Shown one piece after another: positions 35,870-47,544 of a stretch of DNA of 64,000 nt. The DNA lies in contig OX638130.1 of NCBI GenBank assembly GCA_951804985.1, positions 126,369,593 through 126,433,592 of the forward strand, written 5' to 3'. The position numbers were made by a program, and so were the translations under genes. How positions within the stretch are numbered: the first letter of the stretch is position 1; each line of letters starts with the position of its first letter. The stretch is from Dryomyza anilis. Its lineage: Eukaryota > Arthropoda > Insecta > Diptera > Dryomyzidae. The notes under the pieces are model-generated. The model was given only the letters and a program-made list of their open reading frames with translations. It was not told the DNA's origin and did no database searches.

Positions 35870-37080
35870 ATATTTTTAAATACCTATTTTTTTTTTTTTT
35901 TTTGAAAAATATTATCAAAAAAATTAAAATAAATATTTAAATATTTTCCAAAAAAAATAAAATATTTAAAAAAAAAATTTAAATATTTAAAAAAAATTAA
36001 AAGAAAAAAAAATTTAGATTAAAAAAAATATATATTTTTCAAAAAAATCGAAAAAAGTTAGAAACAGCCTTATAACGAGAAATTGAAAAATGGGCTGTAT
36101 CTCAAAAACTGTAGCCAATTTGACAAAACTTGCTGACAGAAATGTAACCAATAATTGCTGCAACTTTTAGTGCACCACGTCAAAATTTGAATTTTGTCGG
36201 GCATTCTTATCGAACATTTTTATAGAAATTAAATGTAGAAAATGTAATTTTTTTTTGCCACCACTTCGTATAAAAATTTGAATAGTAAACTTTTAAACCA
36301 AAATATTGAAAAAATAATCGCTTTTGAAATTCTGTCACAGTACTCGGAATGTCCAAGTTTTTCTCCGCATTACTACACCGAATTATTTCGTATTACTTTT
36401 CTGATTACCTTAGAGCATGTGGCACTTTTTATATATAATAAAAAAAAAGATTTCACAGGACTATTTTTGCTTTATTTGCTCGTTACACTTTTATTAGACT
36501 CTTCTTATTTTCACCAAAAAAAAATTGTAATAATTTTAACATTGAGCCATATTTAAAATTATTCAGTTAACTTTGAAAAATCAATTTATAAAAATATTTT
36601 TAACTCGTAACCAACATAAATTAAGTATTTTCATAAAAACATTTTGTTCTTTGCTCGCTATTAAAATCGAAAACACTTTGTTAAAATTTACCTCTTATAG
36701 TAAAAAGTTAAAAAATTCAGAATTTTTAGATAAAGCTCTTTTTTTGTATTTTTTTTTATCACAGATTTGTAATTTATATAAATATTTCACAAGCACACTT
36801 ATTTGTTCACATTTTTTTACGATGTTTCCAATTTACTTTTGTAAATTTATATTTAATTTTAATTTTAAATTTTCACACTTCCAAATTTATTTTATTGAAT
36901 TGAATTTTTGTTGCTATTTAAATGTTTAGCTACTTTTTCACAGACATTCGGAACGCGATAAGATAAATTTTACAAATGTCCGTCGAATTTAAACCAATTT
37001 AAAGAATTCTAAAACCATAAGTTCTAGTTGTAGTAAAAGCTGTTTTTTTTATTTTTTATGTAATTTTGAATAAAATTGAG
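35870..37080. other. No gene seen; homopolymer-rich intron
   Basis: 35890-36060 is almost only A and T runs. Long frames at 36278-36930 are rich in Phe, Leu and Lys through AT bias and have no domain. Confidence 0.35.
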
Positions 37081-37084
37081 CGAC

Positions 37085-37618
37085 GCGTCGCGTGCAGTTT
37101 TATTCGCCGATTTTGCTGCCGATCGCTTGCGTTAAGATCGATGAACTAACTAAAAGTTAAAACTGTTTCGATGACAGAAAGAGCGACCGATCAACCGACT
37201 GCGACGACGACGATGCAAAGTATGAAAGGGCCGAGCGATCGTGCGAAGAGCGGCCGTGTTATGTGCGAGCGCTCTCTCTCAGCAAGTAATTCTACGCTCT
37301 TATGCTGTTGTCTCTCATGAGACAATACAAAATAATCGCATTATAGAAAAAATTCAAAATTGCTACGAAATCAAAACAAGAACAATACAAACGAACGAAC
37401 GCACGCACAAACGAGCATACGCGACACGTTCGTGCTGCCGCCGGACGTTGTCGGCATTCACTCGCACTTCGCAGCAAATTCGCAGCTTAGCGTTTTGGCG
37501 TTCTTATCGCGCCGAGAGTTATCTCTTGTCGATCTTTGCAAAGATAAGCGCATTGGACGGACTGAGGCGCGAGCACAAAATTTGAATGGCTGTCCGATGT
37601 TGTTGCTGCTCTACTTAC
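37085..37618. other. GC-richer island downstream of candidate NFAT promoter
   Basis: Much richer in G+C than its surroundings, with a CGACGCGTCGCG palindrome near 37081, GAGAG/CTCTC motifs and CGACGACGACG. Overlapping frames on both strands show no domain. It may be an enhancer or further leader sequence. Confidence 0.35.
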
Positions 37619-37941
37619 AGCAACAACACAACGACACGAGCCGCGATGATCGCACAGAAACAGAGCAACAACACAATCACATCACACGTTGGGGCCTACA
37701 GCTCTGCCGAGCGCCGAGAGCAGCAACAGCAGCAGCATCCAGTGGCGGCCAATGAGCGAACAGCAACAACATTCAGTGAACAATTTAAAATAATAAAAAT
37801 AAAAACATTTGAAGCAGCACAAAATTAGCAACAATCAGCAAATGCAGCAACAATCGTTCGGCCGTTGTTGTAAAAACTGCGGCTCAACAGTTTCTTTATT
37901 GAGTTGCCGGGTCTCCGTTCGGTGGCGGGATCTGGGCAACT
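37619..37941 (-). promoter_or_regulatory. NFAT: Candidate NFAT core promoter and 5' leader exon
   Basis: On the minus strand a TCAGTT initiator spans 37943-37938 (predicted +1 at 37941), and AGACC occupies exactly +28 to +32 (37914-37910), fitting the DPE consensus RGWYV. No TATA box is evident, as expected for an Inr/DPE promoter. The GC-richer leader that follows ends at a strong donor, TTGCT|GTAAGT (exon edge 37619). It contains no long open frame, so it reads as 5' UTR. The likely partner is the acceptor at 33035/33036 in front of the start codon. Assignment to NFAT is by position and orientation only. Confidence 0.6.
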
Positions 37942-38019
37942 GAAAACTGATTGGCTGCCGGCTGGGTTGCGCTCAATTGCAGTGATTGCTTCACAGATGA
38001 CAGAGATAATGAAAATTTT

Positions 38020-38890
38020 TCACTGAAAATTAAATATTTCACTAAATATTCAAATTTTCACTAAAAATTTAAATTTTCACTAAAAATTCAATTTTTCACT
38101 AAGAATTTAATTTTTCACTAAGAATTTAATTTTTCACTAAAAATTCAATTTTTCCATGAAAATTCAATTTTTCACTAAATTTAAATTTTTCACCTAAAAT
38201 TCAATTTTTCACTAAAAATTAAATTTTTCACTCAAAATTCAAATTTTCACTAAAAATTAAATTTTCACTAAAAATTAAATTTTTCACACAAAATTCAAAT
38301 TTTCACTAAAAATTCATTTTTTCACTAAAAATTAAATTTTTCACTATATATTCAATTTTTCACTGAAATTTCAATTTTCACTAAAAATTCAATTTTTCAC
38401 TAAATTTTTCATTCAAAATTAATTTTTTCGCTAAAAATTCATTTTTTCGCTAAAAATTCAATTTTTCACTAAAAATTCAATTTTTCACTAAAAATTAAAT
38501 TTTTCACTAAAAATTAAATTTTCACTAAAAATTCAATTTTTCACTAAAAATTCAATTTTTCACTAAAAATTCAATTTTTCACTAAAAATTCAATTTTTCA
38601 CTAAAAATTCAATTTTTCACTATAAATTCAATTTTTCACTAAAAATTCAATTTTTCACTAAAAATTCAATTTTTCACTAAAAATTCAATTTTTCACTAAA
38701 AATTCAAATTTTCACTAAAAAATTCAAATTTTCACTAAAAATTCAATTTTTCACTAAGAATTCAATTTTTCACTAAAAATTAAAATTTTCACTAAAAATT
38801 AAATTTTTCACTAAATATTAAATTTTTCACTAAAAATTCAATTTTTCACTAAAAATTCAATTTTTCACTAAAAACTTAATTTTTCATAAA
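38020..38890 (+). repeat. 19-bp minisatellite array A
   Basis: About 45 tandem units of CACTAAAAATTCAATTTTT and one- to three-base variants. The most regular part is 38440-38700. It begins about 80 bases upstream of the predicted NFAT start site. The same unit in reverse orientation forms array B at 40590-42280. Confidence 0.95.
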
Positions 38891-39661
38891 TTCGTTGAAA
38901 TAATAGAGTTCCGAAATTAAACTCAAACTAATTTAATGTCTATAAAAACAAATTTAAATTATAATATTAATTAAATCAATGGAATACGTACCAATATATT
39001 TGTTTTGCAATATAATTAATTTTAATTAATTATAAAATATTCGTAAATTTATTCACAGATTAGCAAAACTATGACAAAAGATCAAAAGAGATAACTCGAT
39101 GTAATTACGGAAGTTAATTGGTTTATTTATTATTATTATTAATAGTTCAAAGTGATATATTTTCACAATTATGTATTGTGTTCGTAACCACCACAAATAT
39201 TAATGTTCATAAAATGATTGTAATATTTGGTGCATTGTATGTGATAATTAAAAATTAAACACACTTAATTAATTGTAACTAAAATATTAAAATAACAAAT
39301 TTGCAAAATTAAAATACAAAAAATACAAAATAAAAATATTAATATAACTGATATTATTATTACAAACAATATGGAAAAATCCCAAACAAATGAAACATCG
39401 TATAAATGATTATTACTTAGTAGAGAGGGGTTGACAATATGAAAGCAAAAACAGTAGTAGCAACTACAAGTAGAACATAACACAAACTATTTGAAAGCGA
39501 GACGAAGGTACAATAAACCGCATTAATAGGTTCAGGTCATAACCTTGAACTATGCATCCATCGCACGAAATAATACGATTGTCATGTGATCTGGAAGGCA
39601 GGCAAGCAGTGCAGATATCTGGTAGAGCTACAGGTGCAGTTGCAGTGGCAGTCGCAGTAGG

Positions 39662-39703
39662 GTATAATATAATACATTTGTTCAGAAATGTATTATATTA
39701 TAC
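39662..39703. repeat. Perfect 18-bp hairpin with 6-base loop
   Basis: GTATAATATAATACATTT, loop GTTCAG, then the exact complement AAATGTATTATATTATAC. It could be a small foldback or cruciform-prone site; no T-run terminator follows. Confidence 0.9.
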
Positions 39704-40019
39704 ATCGGAGTGACTAAGTACCTCCATAATAACAACAACATTAACAAATACCACTTTTGAGACAACTTTTTGAATCGGTCGGTCCGTATTGTAGTTTTTA
39801 ATGAGCTGCAATTTACACGGAAAACGCAATTTTATGTTGTTTTTTTATATAAATAATATTAATCGCACTCGGCAGACCGACTAACTCACTCGGCAGACCG
39901 ACTAACTGTTCAAATGACTTTTTGACCGTTTAATCATGTTATGCTATTATTTTTACTTTAAGGTTCTACTATAGATCGTTTCAAATGGCACTACGAAATA
40001 ATACCCAAATGAAAATCAC

Positions 40020-40260
40020 TAAGTAAAATTAGATTATATGGGAATTTTTTCAATAGAGAAAATTTGAAACAGTTTCTCATATATTCTGTGATATACATCA
40101 CAGATCTTCGTCCGATCACGCCCATTTTTAATACCAGACAGATATACACTACAAGTGATTTATATTCTGAGTTTCATTGATTTAGCTCTTTTTGTTTTCT
40201 TGTAATTCAACAGACATACAGACGACAGACTCACAAACAGACGTCGAGAAAAACGGTCAT
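40020..40260. repeat. Dispersed repeat ending CAACAGACATACAGAC, copy 2
   Basis: Matches 12595-12768; followed by CAGACGTCGAGAAAAACG and a GGGGTATAAAATCCCAC inverted motif. Transposon remnant of unknown class. Confidence 0.55.
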
Positions 40261-40589
40261 TCCTTTGATTTTTTTCGTGGGGTATAAAATCCCACAAAGC
40301 GAGCTATTTCGTGCTGCCTTTCAAACATCTTTTTACAGATTATATTAAGACAGAATTTTGACTTGTTGAACAGAACAAAGATGGAATAAAGTGCATTGAA
40401 CCATTTACCACTTACCTACGAATGTTTTATTTTCATCTGCTTTTCATTGAAATCATTTTTGTCAAATTAACACGATGACGTTCGAGTGATCGACCGCAAC
40501 ATATATACACCAAAAAAAGAACAATCACAAAATACACAGAAACAAAAAATTTTAAAGAAAAGAAAAAAAAATATTATTGAAAAATTTAA

Positions 40590-42280
40590 ATTTTAGTGAC
40601 AAAATGAATTATGAGTGAAAAATTGAATTTTTAGTAACAAAAAATGAGAGAATGAATTTATAGTGAAAATTTGAATTTTGAGAGGAAAATTGAATTATTA
40701 GTGAAAATTGAATTTTTAGTGAAAAATTGAATTTTAGTGAAAAATTGAATTTTTAGTGAAAAATTGAATTTTTAGTGAAAAATTTAATTTTTAGTGAAAA
40801 ATTTAATTTTTAGTGAAAAATTTAATTTTTAGTGAAAAATTTAATTTTTAGTGAAAAATTTAATTTTTAGTGAAAAATTTAATTTTTAGTGAAAAATTTA
40901 ATTTTTAGTGAAAAATTTAATTTTTAGTGAAAAATTTAATTTTTAGTGAAAAATTTAATTTTTAGTGAAAAATTTAATTTTTAGTGAAAAATTTAATTTT
41001 TAGTGAAAAATTTAATTTTTAGTGAAAAATTTAATTTTTAGTGAAAAATTTAATTTTTAGTGAAAAAATTAATTTTTAGTGAAAAATTTAATTTTTAGTG
41101 AAAAATTTAATTTTTAGTGAAAAATTTAATTTTTAGTGAAAAATTGAATTTTTAGTGAAAAATTGAATTTTTCGTGAAAAATTGAATTTTTAGTGAAAAA
41201 TTGAATTTTTAGTGAAAAATTGAATTTTTAGTGAAAAATTGAATTTTTAGTGAAAAATTGAATTTTTAGTGAAAAATTGAATTTTTAGTGAAAAATTGAA
41301 TTTTTAGTGAAAAATTGAATTTTTAGTGAAAAATTGAATTTTTAGTGAAAAATTGAATTTTTAGTGAAAAATTGAATTTTTAGTGAAAAATTGAATTTTT
41401 AGTGAAAAATTGAATTTTTAGTGAAAAATTGAATTTTTAGTGAAAAATTGAATTTTTAGTGAAAAATTGAATTTTTAGTGAAAAATTGAATTTTTAGTGA
41501 AAAATTGAATTTTTAGTGAAAAATTGAATTTTTAGTGAAAAATTGAATTTTTAGTGAAAAATTGAATTTTTAGTGAAAAATTGAATTTTTAGTGAAAAAT
41601 TGAATTCTTAGTAACAAAAAAATAAAAATTTGAATTTTAAGAGGAAAATTGAATTTTTAGTGAAAAATTGAATTTTAAGTGAAAAATTTAATTTTTAGTG
41701 AAAAATTGAATTTTTAGTGCAAAATTGAATTTCTAGTGAAAAATTCAACTTTCAGTGAAATTTTGAATTTTTATTGAAAATTTGAATTTTTGGTGAAAAT
41801 TTGAATTTTTGGTGAAAATTTGAATTTTTGGTGAAAATTTGAATTTTTGGTGAAAATTTGAATTTTTAGTGAAAATTTGAATTTTTAGTGAAAATTTGAA
41901 TTTTTCGTGAAAATTTGAATTTTTGAATTAGTGAAAAATTGAATTTTTAGTGAAAAATTTAACTTCCAGTGAAATTTTGAATTTTTAGTGAAAATTTGAA
42001 TTTTTAATGAAAAATTGAATTTTGAGTGAAAAATTGAAAATTTGCATTTTTAGTGAATAACTGAATTTTAAGTGAAAAAAATTGAATTTTTAGTGCAAAA
42101 TTGAATTTTTAGTAAAAAAAAAATTGAGTTTTTATTGAAAATTTGCATTTTTAGTGAAAAATTCAATTTTTAGCGAAAAATTCAATTTTTAGTGAAAAAT
42201 TCAATTTTTAGTGAAAAAATGAATTTGTAGAGAAAATTTAAATTTTAATGTAAAATTGAATTTATATCAAAATTTTGACT
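40590..42280 (-). repeat. 19-bp minisatellite array B (inverse of array A)
   Basis: About 85 units reading AAAAATTGAATTTTTAGTG on the plus strand, the reverse complement of array A's unit. Two very homogeneous blocks stand out: a TTTAATTTTTAGTGAAAAA variant (about 40770-41130) and the TTGAATTTTTAGTGAAAAA form (about 41130-41600). The edges, 40590-40730 and 41610-42280, are degenerate. Confidence 0.95.
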
Positions 42281-42289
42281 TTTTAATTA

Positions 42290-42950
42290 TATACATATTT
42301 CAATTTTAAATTGGAAAATTCTTTTTTTTTTTTCAAGTGTAGTTTAACCAAATACCCCAAAAATGCTGAAAAAAACACCAATAAACTCAATGCACCAATG
42401 ATAATGAAGCAGCTGAGGAGAAGGAATCAAATCAGCGCCTCTGAGTCGCAGCAGCAATGCAAATAAAAACAAAATAATAAATTTTTATCAGTGCATTGAA
42501 CTTGCAAAATTTAAATATCGGAGCCTGCATTAAAAGTTAAAGAAACTGTTAAAAATGAGGAAATTTGTTTGTTGTTTTACTCTTGTAACTGATTTTAATT
42601 TGTTGTTAATTCAAAATGTTTTAATTTGAAATTACAAATGTCTGTATAAAATTAATAAAAATAATAAATGTAATATGATCGTGACACACGGTGCTGTCGT
42701 CAATAAATGACCCCACACAGCTAAAAAGTTCTCATTTTATGACATACAAAAGTTCAAAAGAGGTTAAAATTAAAATATTTATAATATATAATATAAAACA
42801 TATTATGTATATAGCACATACTACAAATTGAAAACAAGTTACGATTCAGATTCAGCAGAAACTTTACTATATCAATATTCTCAAGATTTTCTACAATATA
42901 TAAAATATTCGGGGAATTTTCTTAAAAAACATTCTTTCGAATAAAATTCA
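42290..42950. other. No gene seen
   Basis: AT-rich sequence with nothing recognised. Confidence 0.35.
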
Positions 42951-42959
42951 AATATTTGA

Positions 42960-43375
42960 ACATTTGAAAACTAAAATGAATTTTTAACACAAAACTATAA
43001 CGAATTGAATTCGATTTCAATTCTATCGGCCATGTTCCGGCTTTCGATCGAATTTCATATAAAATTTGTAAACAAACGTTTTTGAATTCGATGTCACAAT
43101 CCAAAAATGTGTTTTTCAAACGAATTTAAATCGTTGAATTCAAAGCAAACGGATTGAATTCATTGAAAAAACAAATATTTGTTCTGAGGCACCGAATTAA
43201 AAACCGTTTGTTTATATATTTTATATGAAATTCGATTGGATTTCGATAAAAGTCGGAACATGGCCGTATAATTTTGTATTGAACATCAAATTTTAAATAA
43301 CAAATATTAATTTCGTTCAAATTCAAATTTGAGTACTATTTCGATCGAAAATTGTAACATGCCGAATCGATTTAA
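42960..43375. repeat. Inverted-repeat element, about 0.4 kb
   Basis: Arms around 43029-43079 and 43204-43266 are reverse complements: CGGCCATGTTCCG / CGGAACATGGCCG, GAAATTCGATTGG-like and CAAACAAACG / CGTTTGTTTA. The arms continue outward with GAATTCGATTTCAATT. Transposon class and exact ends are not clear. Confidence 0.65.
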
Positions 43376-45270
43376 AACTTACGCCATATAGGGATTAAAA
43401 AAACTTCAAGGAAGTACGTGCGATATAATGATAAGAAAATCACGTTGTTCAAGGTTATAAAAAAATTGGCCAAAATTCAGAATTATATTATTAAGCATAT
43501 TTGAAACGCACAAATAAAAAAATATTTATTGTATAATTTAGCACTTTTAAAATTTTAAATGTTCTAAATTCAATTTTGGAGAAATCACCGAGTAGAAGAA
43601 GATTGAGGTATACATACGAACAAACCTCAATTAATGTTAAACAGAATATCACGATTTTATTTTGATTTTTTTCTTCTATGATATCTACGACGTTAGGTAG
43701 ACGAGAACAAAAATTGTTGGACTTTCGACGTATGTATGTACAAAGTGTTAAAGGAACAGAGTTATGAACGGACAGAAATAGTGAAATAAGTTGTAAAACT
43801 CACCAACCAAATATTGACAATTTCAAAAATGGTTTTCCAAAATATTTACAATTTCGGTTCGACATATTTAAAATGTTTAACAAATGTTCAACATTTTCTC
43901 AGAAAATATGAATTTTTACAGTTTATAAAATTTATGAATTACTTTTTATAATATTTATCAATAAACATAGACATTATTTGTTTTGTTAATAATGAATTTG
44001 ACTGGTTTTTACTTCAACAACGATGGTATACCATAAAAATAGTGCAAACAAAATTATTTAAAATAAACAAAAATACTTAAAGATTTTGTATTATTAATAA
44101 TAGTTGTTATTTTATGTGAAATTTATTTCGTTTTTTTTTTGTTTGTCGCAATAGTTAACTGATGAAATTTTATTTTGCCCCAAAGCGCAACAACAGCAAC
44201 ATTTTTTTGTTACCATAAAATTAAGCAAATTTACAATTTAAACAAAAACAACAAATTAACAGCAATAACACAATAATAATAATAATAAAATGAAAACAAG
44301 TCATTTACGGCGTAACAATAAATCAAAGGTATTTTTATTTATGAAAACAACATGAATTAAAATAATAAAAATCAATAACGAGTATGAACTATAGTCGGCA
44401 TTTCCAAACAAACTGTAGAATGGAATTGTAGTAGAATTCTTAAAAAATGCACTAATACTATGTTTTGTTCCAAACAATTTAATATTAATATTAAAATGGG
44501 AGAATATTAAATATATAAATAATTATACTCTATATGGGTGATGCCACGTCAGATAAACTGAAAATATTAAAATGTTGGCAGTACTATAGCCGAAAGTCAT
44601 TGTCCACTTATGACACGGGCGACTTTATTTGTTGCTGCTAGCTAGAGCCGCTTTCAGTGGTGGCTGCTTCGATGCATTTCGCTGCTTTGCAGTCGTTGTT
44701 GCCAATGGGCACCGGTGAAACAATGTAAAAATGATTTGTCTCCTTGAGACACTATTTGATCTTTTTTGAGAAAGTATAAAAGTTCAATAAAAACGCGTGG
44801 TTGTTTTATGTTTAAGTTCAAACGTTATAATATTTATTTCTAAGTTAATTTAAAGTTGGAGTTTCAAATAATTCTACGCTGTTCAAAAGTGAACGTTATG
44901 CTGCTGCAGATGTTAAAAGTGAAAAGAGTGTCCCATCGCACCACGAGGCAAATGTCACCTTTGACGTTTGTTCTTTTGCTCATCAATGCGAGTGTACACA
45001 TGTGCCTGTCATGCGTTGGAGACTTTGGTGGCAGGGTTGCCACATGTTAGTTTGCATCACCGCAAATATCATTTTATAATATAAAGTTTACGTTCGCGGC
45101 GCAAATAGTCACTCTACCCAGTGATTATAAAATTAATGAAATTTTGCCAGCGTTACCATTCTAAACGGTCTCGCGGAATGTCGGCGGCACCCCCAAGAAG
45201 GTTTATTTTCAAGATGGTGTATGTTGACAGTTATTATAGTGACATAAAGATATAACACCAGGGTAAACCA
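43376..45270. other. No gene supported; GC-richer island at 44600-45050
   Basis: Mostly AT-rich. The island at 44600-45050 holds a TATA-like TATAAAAG (44775-44782) and unique-looking sequence, but the open frame at 44856-45050 (64 codons) has no domain. Could be a promoter of an unidentified transcript. Confidence 0.25.
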
Positions 45271-45279
45271 ACCACCCTA

Positions 45280-45600
45280 AGTTCTTTAAACTCACCACAC
45301 CGAAACTCACCACATCGATATCCACCATACTGAAATTCAACACACAGAAATTCACCACAACGAAACTCAACTAAAACTTCTCCTGGAAAAAGCTCTACGG
45401 GAAAAAAACTCTACGCATTCTACATGAAAGAATTCCACGGGGAAGAATACTGCTGAGAAGAACTCTACTGTGAAACATTCTGCGGGGAAAAATTCAACGA
45501 GAAAGCAAAGTCTGAGTAAGAATTGTCTTAGAGAAAAGTTGTTTTGGCGGAGAATTATTTTTGTTCTGGTTACTACATTTATAACACCAATAAAAAAAAA
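45280..45600 (-). repeat. Minisatellite-bearing interspersed element (family H), inverted partial copy
   Basis: Contains AAACTCACCACA-type 18-base units, then CTACGGGAAAAAAACTCTAC-type units, then AAAAGTTGTTTTGGCGGAGA. The same blocks appear reverse-complemented and in reverse order at 52140-52515. Confidence 0.75.
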
Positions 45601-45609
45601 TTTCCAGAT

Positions 45610-46760
45610 TAAGATAAGTTCTATCGAAGTTTTCTTGGTACGAGAAATTTTAGGAAATCGTAACGATATCGAAACAAATAATAATCAAAGTTCGAGATTG
45701 CTTCGAAATATTGCGATATCGATGCGATAAATGATGAAATATCCCCTCTTTTCAAAGAATTTGTATGTACGAGAAATTTTTAAAATTAGAATCGAACAAG
45801 ACCGAACTTTTTCTCGAAGTTATTCCGGAAAACTTCGAGTCATTGGAGGTCTTCGAGACTAGCAGACTCTTTATATTCAGACCATCTTTATTTTTTTCGT
45901 TGGGGCAAATTTTAATTGGAAAATTTTCGTAAATAAAGATATTATAGGACAGAATCGACATAGAAGAAAGAGTTATAAGTGTTTAAAATAATTCAAAAAA
46001 ATTATCGTCGTATTGAAATCTCTTTATAAAAAAATTTAAAAATTTAAATATATGATCATGACAATTTTTAATTTAGCTTAAAAATAAATTAAAATTATCC
46101 AAATTTGTCAATATGGCGATGTTTTTGATAACAAAAAAGAAACTCTTATCGTATAGAATACGAATTAAAGACGTGGTTTTTCAGTGTAAATATTTCGTAT
46201 ACAAACCAAACGAAGCGTAAATTCGATTTCGAAAAAATGTGGACTTGTTTAAAACGCTTAAATAAATGTTTTTTGTTTTAGTAATTCCAAAAGACAAACA
46301 TAAAATAAAAAAAATAATTCTACTTAGTGATAGACGTCGCACAATAATATTTGCCAAGCCTCCAAAAAATGTTTAGCAATCTGACAAACTTATCTACAGA
46401 CTATAATGTTTAACGAATATTGTTTATAGTCGTTTCATACATTCATTGACTAATCACAGTGCTGACTCTGCAAGTTTTATTGAGGTATAATAGATATAAA
46501 AATTATGGTTGTACTGCAGACCTGTTGACACATTGAAAGTCATTCGTCAAAGTGAAATGGTTGGGTCTCTACAAATGGACTCACTTAACTACCTGTTAAT
46601 GAAATTATTTAAAAGGAAATAAAAGAATATTTTTATTACATTGTTTTTAAAAACTTTGTAGTTCGATTGTAAGAAAAATGAACTCTATTATAGTCAAATA
46701 AAATATAGATATTCTTAGGTTGTAAGTGGTTTTAGATTTAAACAGTTGATATCATATTTT
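45610..46760. other. No gene seen
   Basis: AT-rich with TCGAA-rich text at 45600-45960; nothing recognised. Confidence 0.3.
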
Positions 46761-46766
46761 AATATA

Positions 46767-47536
46767 CGGGCCATTCCACACCAAATCGACCAAAAAAGTC
46801 AAATTTGAGATTTTACCTTTTCGATTTCAATAAAATTTAGGCAACTGATAAAGGTTATCCAGATATGTACTGACCATTTTTTTTTTGTCAACTACTTCCA
46901 GAGATACAGTGGCTCAAAGTTACAAAAAATGGGCCAAAAATCACTTTTGTATGGTGGTTCATATTTAAATATCTCTTCAACTAGATATGCTAGAAACTCG
47001 TTATAAAGCTAATAGAACGAGCTTTTAGAATACATAAGTTGTAACTTCTAAACGTGAACATGTGGCCCGTGGTCATTATCCTCGCACTTCAAAAAAGATG
47101 TCCTTAAAAAGGACCATTTTTAAAATTCTGAAAAAAATCGTGTAATTTGGTTGATTTAATATAAATGCTCATGCCAAATTTCAAGATGGTATTTTGATGG
47201 CATCATATTTTCAAAAATAATTTTCTAAATTTTTATTTATTTTTTGTATTGAAAAAAAATGTTTTTTTCGACAATAAAAGTTGCAATAATTCTTGAATCT
47301 CTTTCTAACTCTGATTTCCAAAATGGAGTTTCCATCATTTCTACTTTAAGAGATATTGAAATATGAACAACCATAGAAAAGTGATTTATATCCTATTTTT
47401 TGCAACTTTGAACCACTGTTTCCCTGAAATTAGAACCACTGTTTCTCTGAAATTGATACCCTTTATCAGTTGCTCAAATTTCATTGAAATCGAAGGTGAG
47501 TTCCAACCGTTGGTCGATTTGGTGTGGAATGATCCA
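46767..47536. mobile_element. TIR element (family M3), 770 bp, TA target duplication
   Basis: Left end CGGGCCATTCCACACCAAAT and right end ATTTGGTGTGGAATGATCCA are inverted copies flanked by TA. The arms extend over about 100 bases, with TTTCATTGAAATC and GCAACTGATAAAGG shared. No transposase. Partial copies lie at 23015-23265 and 24568-24640. Confidence 0.8.
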
Positions 47537-47544
47537 TACATACC

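Larger units (their letters stand above)
38891..40589. other. 1.7 kb spacer between the inverted arrays
   Basis: AT-rich, no recognisable protein frame. It includes the perfect hairpin at 39662, a dispersed repeat at 40020-40260, duplicated GCAGACCGACTAACT (about 39871 and 39893), and on the minus strand a possible donor TTCGTAG|GTAAGT near 40412. Confidence 0.5.

Noticed and set aside
37241..37828. Overlapping frames of 80-131 codons in the GC-richer island
   Set aside because: Three frames are open at once because stop codons are rare in this composition; no domain and the block is better explained as promoter and leader DNA.
38020..42280. CRISPR-like regular repeats
   Set aside because: Units are directly adjacent 19-mers without unique spacers, in a eukaryotic genome; they are minisatellites.
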